Shown piece after piece: positions 1-6,827 of a DNA stretch of 35,973 bases. The notes under the pieces were generated by a model, which was not told where the DNA came from, made no database searches, and was given only the letters and a program-made list of their open reading frames with translations. The stretch lies in contig JAGOYM010000003.1 in assembly GCA_018059165.1 (NCBI GenBank), positions 1 to 35,973 on the forward strand. The letters run 5' to 3'. The translations under genes were made by a program, and so were the position numbers. Numbering within the stretch: position 1 is the stretch's first letter; each line of letters opens with the position of its first letter. This DNA is from Leptotrichiaceae bacterium (GTDB lineage Bacteria > Fusobacteriota > Fusobacteriia > Fusobacteriales > Leptotrichiaceae).

Positions 1-298
1 TTCCTGCCCCACCTTGTATTGCTGGTAGCGGAAACAACACTTTATCTGTATAGAATCCACTCATTATTTTTTCTACTGCATCTAATATCGCATTTTTCTT
101 TTTATCAGATAATTTTTTTATTTTATTATTGGTTATTGCTGCTGCTGCTTTTATAAGTGTAATACTTTTTATAAGTTCTGAATTAACTCTCTTCATATTT
201 TTTATATCAAAATTTTCTAATGCTCTCAATGTATGTATTCCATAATATTTATTGTCATCAATTTCTACTTCTCCTAACGAATCTATTTCTTTTCTCAC
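1..298 (-). CDS. aspA: Aspartate ammonia-lyase, N-terminal part (cut by window edge)
   Basis: Only the first 99 residues are inside the window. Aspartase deaminates aspartate to fumarate and ammonia in the cytoplasm. The translated start has the aspartase hallmark YYGIHTLRALENF (about residues 18-30), where fumarase would have YYGAQTQRS, and the fragment ends at QGGAG, just before the conserved GTS segment of the fumarase/aspartase superfamily. The start is a GTG at 298-296, supported by a strong Shine-Dalgarno (GGGAGGAA on the minus strand, 303-310); there is no in-frame ATG nearby, so an ATG-only search misses it. It lies 75 nt past the hpf terminator and so probably has its own promoter; the best -10 candidate (TATTAT) has only a poor -35, so I do not call one. 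The family call is confident; aspartase rather than fumarase rests on this N-terminal motif. Confidence 0.85.
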   Translation of the reverse strand, partial: MRKEIDSLGEVEIDDNKYYGIHTLRALENFDIKNMKRVNSELIKSITLIKAAAAITNNKIKKLSDKKKNAILDAVEKIMSGFYTDKVLFPLPAIQGGAG

Positions 299-373
299 TT
301 CTTTCCTCCCTGCTATTAACTTTTCTAATAATATCCTATATACATATTACCATAAATTTCAGTCTTATAAAAG

Positions 374-412
374 AAAGAAACCACCTAAAATTTTCTTTTA
401 GGTGGTTTCTTT
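374..412 (-). terminator. Intrinsic terminator after hpf
   Basis: A perfect 17-bp inverted repeat (AAAGAAACCACCTAAAA at 374-390, its complement at 396-412) encloses a 5-nt loop. It begins on the base next to the hpf stop codon. On the minus strand the hairpin is followed by CTTTTATAAG; on the plus strand it is followed by TTAATG. It therefore best ends the hpf transcript and insulates aspA. Confidence 0.9.
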
Positions 413-733
413 TTAATGTGTACCTTTTTTATTATGATCTTTCAATTTTTCTTTATATTTTCTAACTTGTCTTTCTAACATATCTGATAGTTCGTCAATA
501 GCTGCATATAGATCATTATTCTCAGCTTCTACTTTTATTTTTGTTCCATTTGCAAACAGTAATCCATCTGCTTTGTGGAGATCTCCCTCTGTTTTGCTAT
601 GCTCAACAGATAGTGTTACATCCACTTCTAAAATATTGTCAAAATATTTTTTTAGTCTGCCAATTTTTTCTTCTGTGTAATCTTTAATTGGTTCAGTAAT
701 TTTTAAATGTCTCCCACTGATAATAATTTTCAT
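413..733 (-). CDS. hpf: Ribosome hibernation promoting factor, short form
   Basis: A 106-residue protein of the HPF/RaiA (YfiA) family, which binds the 30S decoding region and inactivates ribosomes in stationary phase or stress. The sequence has the family start MKIIISGRHLKITEPIKDY, a central strand region (VDVTLSVEH) and the helix EAENNDLYAAIDELSDMLERQ typical of the beta-alpha-beta-beta-beta-alpha fold. It lacks the C-terminal dimerisation domain of long HPF, so it is the short class. A GTG at 742 would add three residues, but the Shine-Dalgarno AAGGAA touches that GTG, while it sits about 10 nt from the ATG at 733; I prefer the ATG. The gene has its own consensus promoter overlapping the end of lolD and a strong terminator right after the stop, so it can be expressed as a single-gene unit. 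Confidence 0.92.
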   Translation of the reverse strand: MKIIISGRHLKITEPIKDYTEEKIGRLKKYFDNILEVDVTLSVEHSKTEGDLHKADGLLFANGTKIKVEAENNDLYAAIDELSDMLERQVRKYKEKLKDHNKKGTH

Positions 734-765
734 CTTGATCACTTCCTTCTCATGTTGTCTAATAT

Positions 766-793
766 ATTATAACCTAATAATTATAAATGTCAA
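766..793 (-). promoter_or_regulatory. Sigma-70-type promoter for hpf
   Basis: On the minus strand TTGACA (788-793) is followed by 16 nt and TATAAT (766-771). Both hexamers match the consensus exactly; the spacer is one base shorter than optimal. Transcription would begin near 759, leaving a leader of about 26 nt before the hpf ATG. The -35 box contains the TGA stop codon of lolD, so the promoter is built into the junction. Confidence 0.78.
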
Positions 794-1473
794 ATTTTCT
801 TTAGATTTCCTTTTTCAATTTTATACTTGTCTTGTGTTAGCTCAGCTAATTCACTACTGTGAGTCACTATGACTATTGTTTGTTGCTTTTCTTCATTTAT
901 TTTTTTAAATAATTCACTTATTGTTTCACTTGTTTCCAAATCTAAATTTCCAGTTGGCTCATCTGCAAGTATAATATTCGGATCATTTATTAATGCTCTT
1001 GCAATAGCAACTCTTTGTTTTTCTCCACCTGATAATTCAAGTGGTTTATGATCTATTCTATGTCCTAATTCAACCAATTCTAATAACTCTTTTGCCTTTG
1101 ACCTCAACTGTATTTTATTTAATTTCGTATCTATAAGTGCTGGTATCATGACATTTTCCAAAGCTGTAAATTCATTCAACAAATAATGAAATTGGAAAAC
1201 GAATCCTATTTTTTGGTTTCTTATCATATTTTTTATTTTTTCATCTGCATAGTTTATAATCTCATTGTCAAACTTAATTTCACCTGTAGTTGGGGTATCT
1301 AATAACCCAATTATATTTAATAGTGTTGTTTTTCCACTCCCTGATTTACCTTGTATCGAAATGAAATCTCCTTGATTCAATTCTAAACTTATATTCTTCA
1401 AGACTTCTATTATTTCAACTTTTGTTTTGTATTCTTTATTTACATTTTTTAATTCAAATATAGTATTATTCAT
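790..1473 (-). CDS. lolD: ABC transporter ATPase, LolD family
   Basis: A 227-residue cytoplasmic ATPase that would power the adjacent FtsX-type permease. Visible motifs are Walker A GKSGSGKTT (42-50), Q-loop with the LolD-like stretch FVFQFHYLL (91-99), signature LSGGEKQ (147-153) and Walker B ILADEPTGNLD (168-178). The QFHYLL..FTALENV segment resembles E. coli LolD more than generic MacB ATPases. LolCDE extracts lipoproteins from the inner membrane and hands them to LolA; a LolA-like gene lies upstream in the same apparent operon (8464-8988). The start ATG overlaps the end of the permease gene by 8 nt (ATGAATAA), with GGAGG 9 nt upstream, so translation is probably coupled. MacB-type export is the alternative role. 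Confidence 0.88.
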   Translation of the reverse strand: MNNTIFELKNVNKEYKTKVEIIEVLKNISLELNQGDFISIQGKSGSGKTTLLNIIGLLDTPTTGEIKFDNEIINYADEKIKNMIRNQKIGFVFQFHYLLNEFTALENVMIPALIDTKLNKIQLRSKAKELLELVELGHRIDHKPLELSGGEKQRVAIARALINDPNIILADEPTGNLDLETSETISELFKKINEEKQQTIVIVTHSSELAELTQDKYKIEKGNLKKI

Positions 1474-2638
1474 GTTTTAATGCCTCCACAGGTTTCAATC
1501 TAGAAGCTTTAATTGCTGGATATAATGTTGATAAGAAAACTATTACTGTTGTCACTATATATATTAGAACAATCTCTTTCATAGAAATATAGAGAGGTAA
1601 TTCTTCTAAATAATATGTTGTTTTCATAAATATTTTAAACATCTTTTTCAGAAGTAATAAAACTAGTGGGGACATGATACTAGCTAGTATCATTCCTGAC
1701 AACCCAATTACCAAACCTTCAATTGTAAATATTCTTCTTATATTCTTATTTGAGTACCCTATTGATTTTAGTATTCCTATATCTTTTGTTTTTTCTCTCA
1801 CTATCATGTTTAAAATAACAGAAACTGCAAAACATGCAATCATTATTAATAAACTTAAGATAGAAACTAAAACAAATTTTTCAAATTTAACTGCACTTAA
1901 AAGATTCTGATTTAATTCACTCCAACTATATATTCCTAGATTATTATTCCCAAATATAGCGGCTTTCTCGTTTACAGATTTTAATTGATTTTCCAACTTT
2001 TGAGGATTTTTCACATTAATCCCCATTTCTGTTACTGCTTCTCCTTTTTCAGAAAGAATTTGCATAGTTGTTAATGGCAATATTACAAGATTAGAATCAT
2101 ATTCGTAATACCCCGTTTTAAATATTCCCCTTATTATCAATTTAATTTCCTTATTTTCTGCTGAAACAATGTTAATCTCATCACCTACATCAACACCCAT
2201 TTCTTTAGAAAATTCTTCACCCACTAATATTGAATTTAACTCAGAAATATCATTTTTTCCTTTTATAATTTTTAACTTAAGATCTTTTGATGCACTTTCT
2301 GCTTTAATACCGTTAGCTATTACCCCTTTTGCCATTTCTTTATACTTCACAATTGCTTGATTTGAATATTTAGGAATCACTGCTGTCACACCATCAATTT
2401 TCTTAAGTTCAGCAGATTTGGTTTCGTAATCTTCAATAACATTTCCGTAGTCTGATTTTATTGTTATATGAGGTGTTAATGTAAGTAAAGAATCTATCAT
2501 ATTTTTTTCTAATCCATTTGATACTGTCAGCGAAACAATGAATACCGTAACACCAATAGAAACTCCTAGTATTGAAAATATGCTTTGAAACTTTCGCTCT
2601 GTGATATGCCTCAATGCAATAAAAAACTCTATTCTCAT
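1466..2638 (-). CDS. LolC/LolE-type permease (FtsX superfamily)
   Basis: A 390-residue inner-membrane protein with the LolC/E/MacB layout: one N-terminal helix (about 18-42, GVSIGVTVFIVSLTVSNGL), a large periplasmic domain (about 45-255) and three C-terminal helices (about 256-280, 305-330, 355-376). The last helix is followed by the FtsX-family ending YPAIKASRLKPVEALKHE. Length matches LolC/LolE (about 400). Only one permease is paired with the ATPase, as in systems where a single LolC/E hybrid (LolF) acts as a homodimer; lipoprotein release is inferred from the neighbouring LolD and LolA-like genes. The ATG at 2638 has AAAGGA 7 nt upstream. It starts 22 nt after the barstar gene. A MacB-like exporter cannot be excluded. 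Confidence 0.85.
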   Translation of the reverse strand: MRIEFFIALRHITERKFQSIFSILGVSIGVTVFIVSLTVSNGLEKNMIDSLLTLTPHITIKSDYGNVIEDYETKSAELKKIDGVTAVIPKYSNQAIVKYKEMAKGVIANGIKAESASKDLKLKIIKGKNDISELNSILVGEEFSKEMGVDVGDEINIVSAENKEIKLIIRGIFKTGYYEYDSNLVILPLTTMQILSEKGEAVTEMGINVKNPQKLENQLKSVNEKAAIFGNNNLGIYSWSELNQNLLSAVKFEKFVLVSILSLLIMIACFAVSVILNMIVREKTKDIGILKSIGYSNKNIRRIFTIEGLVIGLSGMILASIMSPLVLLLLKKMFKIFMKTTYYLEELPLYISMKEIVLIYIVTTVIVFLSTLYPAIKASRLKPVEALKHE

Positions 2639-2660
2639 GAATCAATCCTTTCAAAAAAGG

Positions 2661-2930
2661 CTAGCTCAAAATTTTAAAGCTAAGCCTTCCGTTTAATTCT
2701 CTTTCTGCATCATTAAATAATTCTTTTAAAGATACAAAAAAATCTAATTTTTTATCATTGAAATTTAAAAATCTAACTTTTAGTGGTAACTCTACATGTG
2801 CAGTCATTACATCCCATAGAGCATCCAAGTTATCACCAAAGTATTCTGGTAATTCTATTTTACTTTTAAATATTTTATAAAATTCTTTTTCAGTTGTAAT
2901 TTTTTCAAAATCAATTTCTATTTTTAGCAT
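2661..2930 (-). CDS. Barstar-family ribonuclease inhibitor
   Basis: An 89-residue cytoplasmic protein, the same length as Bacillus amyloliquefaciens barstar. Aligned by eye, residues 27-50 (from LPEYFGDNLDALWD onward) are almost identical to the barstar helix that plugs the barnase active site. Barstar Tyr29, Asp35, Trp38 and Asp39 correspond to Y30, D36, W39 and D40 here. Barstar Trp44 is H45, and Glu76 is D74 next to a conserved Phe (F72). The inhibitor protects the producing cell from RNase that has not been exported. It follows the barnase gene by 21 nt, so both are made from one transcript. Shine-Dalgarno GGGAG lies 10 nt before the ATG. No signal peptide is present, as expected for the immunity protein. 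Confidence 0.93.
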   Translation of the reverse strand: MLKIEIDFEKITTEKEFYKIFKSKIELPEYFGDNLDALWDVMTAHVELPLKVRFLNFNDKKLDFFVSLKELFNDAERELNGRLSFKILS

Positions 2931-2951
2931 ATTGTTATATCTCCCGTTATA

Positions 2952-3500
2952 TTACTGTTTTATTTCTTTGAATGTTTTATAATGATCATAAGTAACGAAT
3001 ACTAGTCCATCACTAGAAAATAAAATTCTGTCTGCTCCTCTATTACCACAATTATAATTCACATCAACTTCATACCACTTTCTATTTTGTGCTGTTGGAA
3101 GTGTCTTTTCTCTATTTGTAAAATTATCTCCACCAATTGCTTTCCCAGGTGCAACTTCACATAAATTACCTTTGCTAGCCACCCAACCAAGCTCCATTGC
3201 TTCTCTTTTTGTGATATAGTATTCAGGGAGTTCTCCTTTTTCTAATATATACTTAGATACCACATCTACTTTCGTCAACTCTTTTATACTACTGCTGTTA
3301 TTTGGAGTTGATATTTCGCTGTTTGCTATTTTTTTATTAGTCTTATTTGACGTTGTAGACTTCCCTACTTTTTCTTGTGTCACTGCATTAGGTGATATTA
3401 TATTCTTAATATCATTCATATCTTTATTATTTTTCAAAGTCACAGCTAGTATTATAATTATTATTATTAATGTTAGCGCAGTACTAATTTTCTTCATCAT
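2952..3500 (-). CDS. Exported barnase-type ribonuclease
   Basis: A 182-residue guanyl-type RNase (N1/T1/barnase superfamily). Residues 1-22 form a charged start and a strongly hydrophobic helix without a clear signal-peptidase site, so the protein is either secreted or membrane-anchored. Residues 24-72 are a Ser/Thr/Asn/Lys-rich linker. The catalytic domain (about 75-182) aligns with barnase over its whole length, including YITKREAMELGWVASKGNL. Catalytic residues are intact: barnase Lys27, Glu73, Arg83, Arg87 and His102 correspond to K98, E144, R154, R158 and H173, and Arg59 to R130. C114 and C151 occupy barnase positions 43 and 80. The ATG follows the protease stop by 2 nt, and its Shine-Dalgarno GAGG overlaps the end of the protease gene; a second ATG one codon on is equally possible. 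The barstar inhibitor is the next gene. Confidence 0.94.
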   Translation of the reverse strand: MMKKISTALTLIIIIIILAVTLKNNKDMNDIKNIISPNAVTQEKVGKSTTSNKTNKKIANSEISTPNNSSSIKELTKVDVVSKYILEKGELPEYYITKREAMELGWVASKGNLCEVAPGKAIGGDNFTNREKTLPTAQNRKWYEVDVNYNCGNRGADRILFSSDGLVFVTYDHYKTFKEIKQ

Positions 3501-3502
3501 AA

Positions 3503-4933
3503 CTACCTCACGTCTTCCGACATCTCTTGAGATATATTGTAGTTTTCTAAAATATCCTTATTTCTCAATTTAACTTCATTTCTATCAAGAACTATTTCTT
3601 GACCATCAATATCCTCAAAAACTATAAATTCTGAATCTGAGTTTGCTATTTTTTCAACAAAATCTTTAAAATTAGCATATTTTTGACCATTTACTTTTAA
3701 AATGATTTTATCTACAATCTGGCTATATCCTATATTTACATCATCAGACAGTACTCTCACAATTACAACTAACTCATTATAACCTTCAAATTTTGTTGAT
3801 TGTTTTAAACTTTGATCAAGTGATAAGTAACTTGTTTTTAGGTAATTATAGCTCAATGGTTCAAATAATAACCCACCATATAGATAATACGAAGGTTGTG
3901 CATCTATAGGCATTTCTCTTATTAGGTCTGAAGGGTCCTTATCTTTTGACAATGTTACAGTACCAGATATTCTCTTTTTATCCCTAACAATCTCATATGA
4001 TAATGTTTCTCCAAAGTTTTTTTGTTGGCTTACAAATTCAAAATCTGTTCTTTCATTTTTTCTAAATTCAACAGTCCCATCGTAATCTACATCATATGAA
4101 TCTAATTTCAACAAAACATCATTCTTTTGCAATATCCCATCAAATACTGAATTTTTTAAAACACTTGTTACCAATACTCCTTTAGATGTATCTGCAATTC
4201 CCAACATTTTTCTATGTGCTGGACTTTCTAACTCTGTCCAATTTAAGCCTATTTTTGGTGCTCCATCATACTTATTATCTACTATGTCTGTTAAGAAGTG
4301 TTCAACTATATTTACTGGAATAAAGTAACCTATATTATCTGCCAACATTAAGCCAGAAAAAGCAACACCAATCACTTTGTCGTTTGTTATAACTGGTCCA
4401 CCGCTATTTCCTGGATTTATTGCAGCATCAGTTTGTCCAATTAAGAATCTTTGATTAGTAAGAGTATAACTATTATGTTCAATCCTAGATACAATTCCTT
4501 GAGTTGTACTCAATTTATCCCCACCTAAAGGATAACCGTATATTGTAACTTTATCTCTTAGATTAGGAAGTTTACCAAACTTTAGAGGAACAGTATTATT
4601 AAAAAATGCTTTGTCCTCAACTTCCAGTATTGCTAAATCATATTCTTCTGATATAAATTTAACTTTTGCCTTATATTTTTTCGAATCTCCATCTTTTCTA
4701 ATTTGCAAAAATTTATTATTAACAACCGCATGTGCATTTGTTAATATTCTATTTCCATCTACAACAAAGCCAGTTGCTGTAGAATTATAATCAAGTCCAC
4801 TTTGCCATGGACTTTGAAAATCAAATTGTTGGTGCGATGAATAAATCTTTACTAAAGATTTTTTTATAGTGTCATCTGCTCCATACATCATTCCAAAAAC
4901 TATTATATATACTAGTATTATTAACTTCTTCAT
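3503..4933 (-). CDS. Exported Deg/HtrA-type serine protease with PDZ region
   Basis: A 476-residue trypsin-like protease of the Deg family, expected in the periplasm. Residues 1-19 look like a signal peptide (cleavage near MYGA-DD). The catalytic triad is visible as H68 (ILTNAHAV), D99 (EEYDLAIL) and S177 (INPGNSGGP). A PDZ-like region follows (about 235-325), and the C-terminal part (about 340-465) contains a second, degenerate PDZ-like segment (QIVDKIILKVNGQKYANF). This order resembles the plant Deg9-like subgroup more than E. coli DegP, which has no such long ending; that comparison is from memory. It is the gene immediately before barnase in the same operon, so it may process or clear exported proteins, including the RNase; that link is inference. 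Shine-Dalgarno AGGGAG precedes the ATG. Confidence 0.85.
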   Translation of the reverse strand: MKKLIILVYIIVFGMMYGADDTIKKSLVKIYSSHQQFDFQSPWQSGLDYNSTATGFVVDGNRILTNAHAVVNNKFLQIRKDGDSKKYKAKVKFISEEYDLAILEVEDKAFFNNTVPLKFGKLPNLRDKVTIYGYPLGGDKLSTTQGIVSRIEHNSYTLTNQRFLIGQTDAAINPGNSGGPVITNDKVIGVAFSGLMLADNIGYFIPVNIVEHFLTDIVDNKYDGAPKIGLNWTELESPAHRKMLGIADTSKGVLVTSVLKNSVFDGILQKNDVLLKLDSYDVDYDGTVEFRKNERTDFEFVSQQKNFGETLSYEIVRDKKRISGTVTLSKDKDPSDLIREMPIDAQPSYYLYGGLLFEPLSYNYLKTSYLSLDQSLKQSTKFEGYNELVVIVRVLSDDVNIGYSQIVDKIILKVNGQKYANFKDFVEKIANSDSEFIVFEDIDGQEIVLDRNEVKLRNKDILENYNISQEMSEDVR

Positions 4934-4953
4934 ATTTTCGTCTCCCTTTTAAT

Positions 4954-5469
4954 CTACTCTTCTATTATCAATTTATCTTTTATATAAGATTCTATTATTT
5001 GTAAAAATTTATAAACATCATCAAGATTAAGTCTATATATATATTGCTTGTTATCAACTTTAATTACTAAGCATCTATCTAATTTGTTTGATGATATTTT
5101 CATTGTTTTTACAACTGCTGACTCTATTTCCAAAATATCAATTTTCTGCTTTTTATATATGATATTATTATTTTCAACTATTATTTTATGACTATAAATT
5201 TTTAAAAACCCATATATCCCATAAACCATCAGACCTAAATAAAGTATTATCCTATAGTCTAATGTTTTTGATACAATTAGAAGGTCATATATCCCAATAA
5301 TTGTAATAGCTACTATTAACACAAAAAATATAGTTGAAGTGAACATATACTTTACGCTATTTTTAAATATGTACTTCTCATTCCTAATATCTTTATTTTT
5401 TGTATCTTGTTTATATTTTTCAAAATTTTCTTTGAATTTACGATTATTGGGTATTCCTAATTCTAACAT
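4954..5469 (-). CDS. Two-helix membrane protein, PH-like C-terminal domain possible
   Basis: I do not recognise a named family. The 171-residue product has a charged N-terminus (1-40), two hydrophobic helices (about 43-64 and 72-90) and a strand-rich C-terminal part (about 93-145: HKIIVENNNIIYKKQKIDI, then CLVIKVDNKQYIYRL) followed by a helix. This two-helix-plus-strands layout is seen in bacterial PH-domain and YcxB-like membrane proteins, but no motif proves it. There is no signal peptide. Shine-Dalgarno GAGGGA precedes the ATG. It lies 22 nt after glpX and 20 nt before the protease gene, inside the mreC operon, so a cell-envelope role is plausible but unproven. Confidence 0.7.
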   Translation of the reverse strand: MLELGIPNNRKFKENFEKYKQDTKNKDIRNEKYIFKNSVKYMFTSTIFFVLIVAITIIGIYDLLIVSKTLDYRIILYLGLMVYGIYGFLKIYSHKIIVENNNIIYKKQKIDILEIESAVVKTMKISSNKLDRCLVIKVDNKQYIYRLNLDDVYKFLQIIESYIKDKLIIEE

Positions 5470-5491
5470 AATTCCCTCTTCTATTATTAAA

Positions 5492-6511
5492 TTATAGTAT
5501 CAGTTTTTGTAAGCTCTCCGATAACATTTTTTCCTTTAAATTGTGCGTTGCATTTATATGTCTTATTGTTCTACTTTTTCCTCTAATTATTAATGTATCA
5601 GTTTTTAAAATATTTCCATTTTTCATTACTGGTTGTAATAAGGTACTTTCGGTTATTCCTGTTGCTGCAAATATTATTTCATCTGATTTCACTAATTCTT
5701 CCAACTCTAATACTTTATTAACTTCAACACCCATTTTATTGCATCTGAGCAACTCTGATTCGCTTATTTTTAAATTTTCTTCTGTTTCACCTTTAACATC
5801 TTTTCGTAAAAGTAATCTTGCTTGCATATTTCCTTCTAATGCTCTTACTGCTGCAGCTGAAACAATTCCTTCGGGTGCACCACCAATACCATAAAGAATA
5901 TCAATATCACTTTCAAATGAAACTGCCATTATAGAACCTAGAACATCGCCATCAGGTAAACAAAAAACTCTAACACCTTTTTTTTGGAGTACTTCTATTA
6001 TTTTAAAATGCCTTTCTTTATACAATATTGCAACTTTTATATCCTCATATCTTTTCTTTGTTTTTTCTATAATTATATCTATGTTTTTTTCTATTCCAAT
6101 AGATAAATCAATATAATCTGAATATTCAGGTCCTACTACAATTTTTTCCATATACATATCAGGTGCTTTAAGAAATGTGCCTTGCTTAGCCATTGCTATC
6201 ACTGCTATCGCATTGTCTTGACCCATTGCGACCATTCTCGTACCTTCAATAGGATCAACAGCTATATCAATTTTTATATTGTTTTCACCATTTCCAACTT
6301 TTTCTCCAATAAATAACATCGGAGCATCATCAATTTCTCCTTCACCTATGACAATTTCACCACTAATAGGTAAATCATTTAACATTTCTCTCATAGCTAA
6401 TACTGCTGCATTATCAGCCTTATTCTTATCACCAAATCCTATCCACTTATAAGCTGCCATTGCTGTTACTTCAGTAACCCGTGCTAAATCAAATGCTAAA
6501 TTTTTATTCAT
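5492..6511 (-). CDS. glpX: Fructose-1,6-bisphosphatase class II
   Basis: A 339-residue cytoplasmic enzyme that removes the 1-phosphate from fructose 1,6-bisphosphate in gluconeogenesis. Class II hallmarks are present: NKNLAFDLARVTE at the start, the metal-binding GEGEIDDAPML (56-66) and DPIEGT (86-91), followed by a central LPDGDVLGSI and GGAPEGIVSAAA. Length matches the family (about 320-340). It has nothing to do with the polysaccharide genes in position; it sits 26 nt after the divIC-like gene in the mreC operon. Shine-Dalgarno TAGGAGA precedes the ATG. Sedoheptulose-bisphosphatase activity is known for some members and cannot be ruled in or out here. Confidence 0.95.
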   Translation of the reverse strand: MNKNLAFDLARVTEVTAMAAYKWIGFGDKNKADNAAVLAMREMLNDLPISGEIVIGEGEIDDAPMLFIGEKVGNGENNIKIDIAVDPIEGTRMVAMGQDNAIAVIAMAKQGTFLKAPDMYMEKIVVGPEYSDYIDLSIGIEKNIDIIIEKTKKRYEDIKVAILYKERHFKIIEVLQKKGVRVFCLPDGDVLGSIMAVSFESDIDILYGIGGAPEGIVSAAAVRALEGNMQARLLLRKDVKGETEENLKISESELLRCNKMGVEVNKVLELEELVKSDEIIFAATGITESTLLQPVMKNGNILKTDTLIIRGKSRTIRHINATHNLKEKMLSESLQKLIL

Positions 6512-6537
6512 TTCAAGTCTCCTACTTTTATTTTATA

Positions 6538-6816
6538 TTATTTTTCAATAACTTTGTATGTAGTTTCTCCTTCTTTTTTCATATTCAACTTGTCTCTTGC
6601 TATTCTTTCTAATTTTTCTGCTTCAGTGTATTTTTTCATATCATTTTTTATTTGATCTTTTTTCTTATTTTCTTCGTTAATTTTGAGTTGTGTTTCAGCA
6701 ATTTCTTTTTCTAATTGTCTTTTTTTCAAGTTTACTTGAATTATTTGAATTCCCATAATAATCAGAAAACTAATAAAAAGAGTATTAAATACTAGCCACA
6801 TCGTCTTTTTATTCAT
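6538..6816 (-). CDS. Septum formation initiator (DivIC/FtsB family)
   Basis: A 92-residue bitopic membrane protein: short cytoplasmic start, one helix (about 8-28), a Lys/Glu-rich coiled coil (about 30-70) and the conserved ending EKLERIARDKLNMKKEGE typical of DivIC/FtsB proteins. These form a complex with FtsL and FtsQ/DivIB that activates septal peptidoglycan synthesis. FtsL has the same layout and is hard to separate by eye, but the ARDKLNMKKEGE motif favours DivIC/FtsB. It starts 11 nt after nrdR. The ATG has AGGTGA 5 nt upstream. Confidence 0.82.
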   Translation of the reverse strand: MNKKTMWLVFNTLFISFLIIMGIQIIQVNLKKRQLEKEIAETQLKINEENKKKDQIKNDMKKYTEAEKLERIARDKLNMKKEGETTYKVIEK

Positions 6817-6827
6817 ATTATCACCTA

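Noticed and set aside
299-373. Promoter for aspA (TATTAT with TTTATG at 17 nt)
   Set aside because: The -35 matches the consensus poorly; in DNA this AT-rich the match is not informative.
2433-2654. A 73-codon minus-strand open frame overlapping the 5' end of the LolC/E-type gene
   Set aside because: It shares nearly all its length with the permease in another frame and has no family features; the permease has the proper start signal.
2661-3500. Polymorphic toxin module (contact-dependent or type VI/VII effector tip)
   Set aside because: The RNase domain is not attached to a large delivery protein, and no secretion apparatus or orphan toxin-tip cassettes are nearby.
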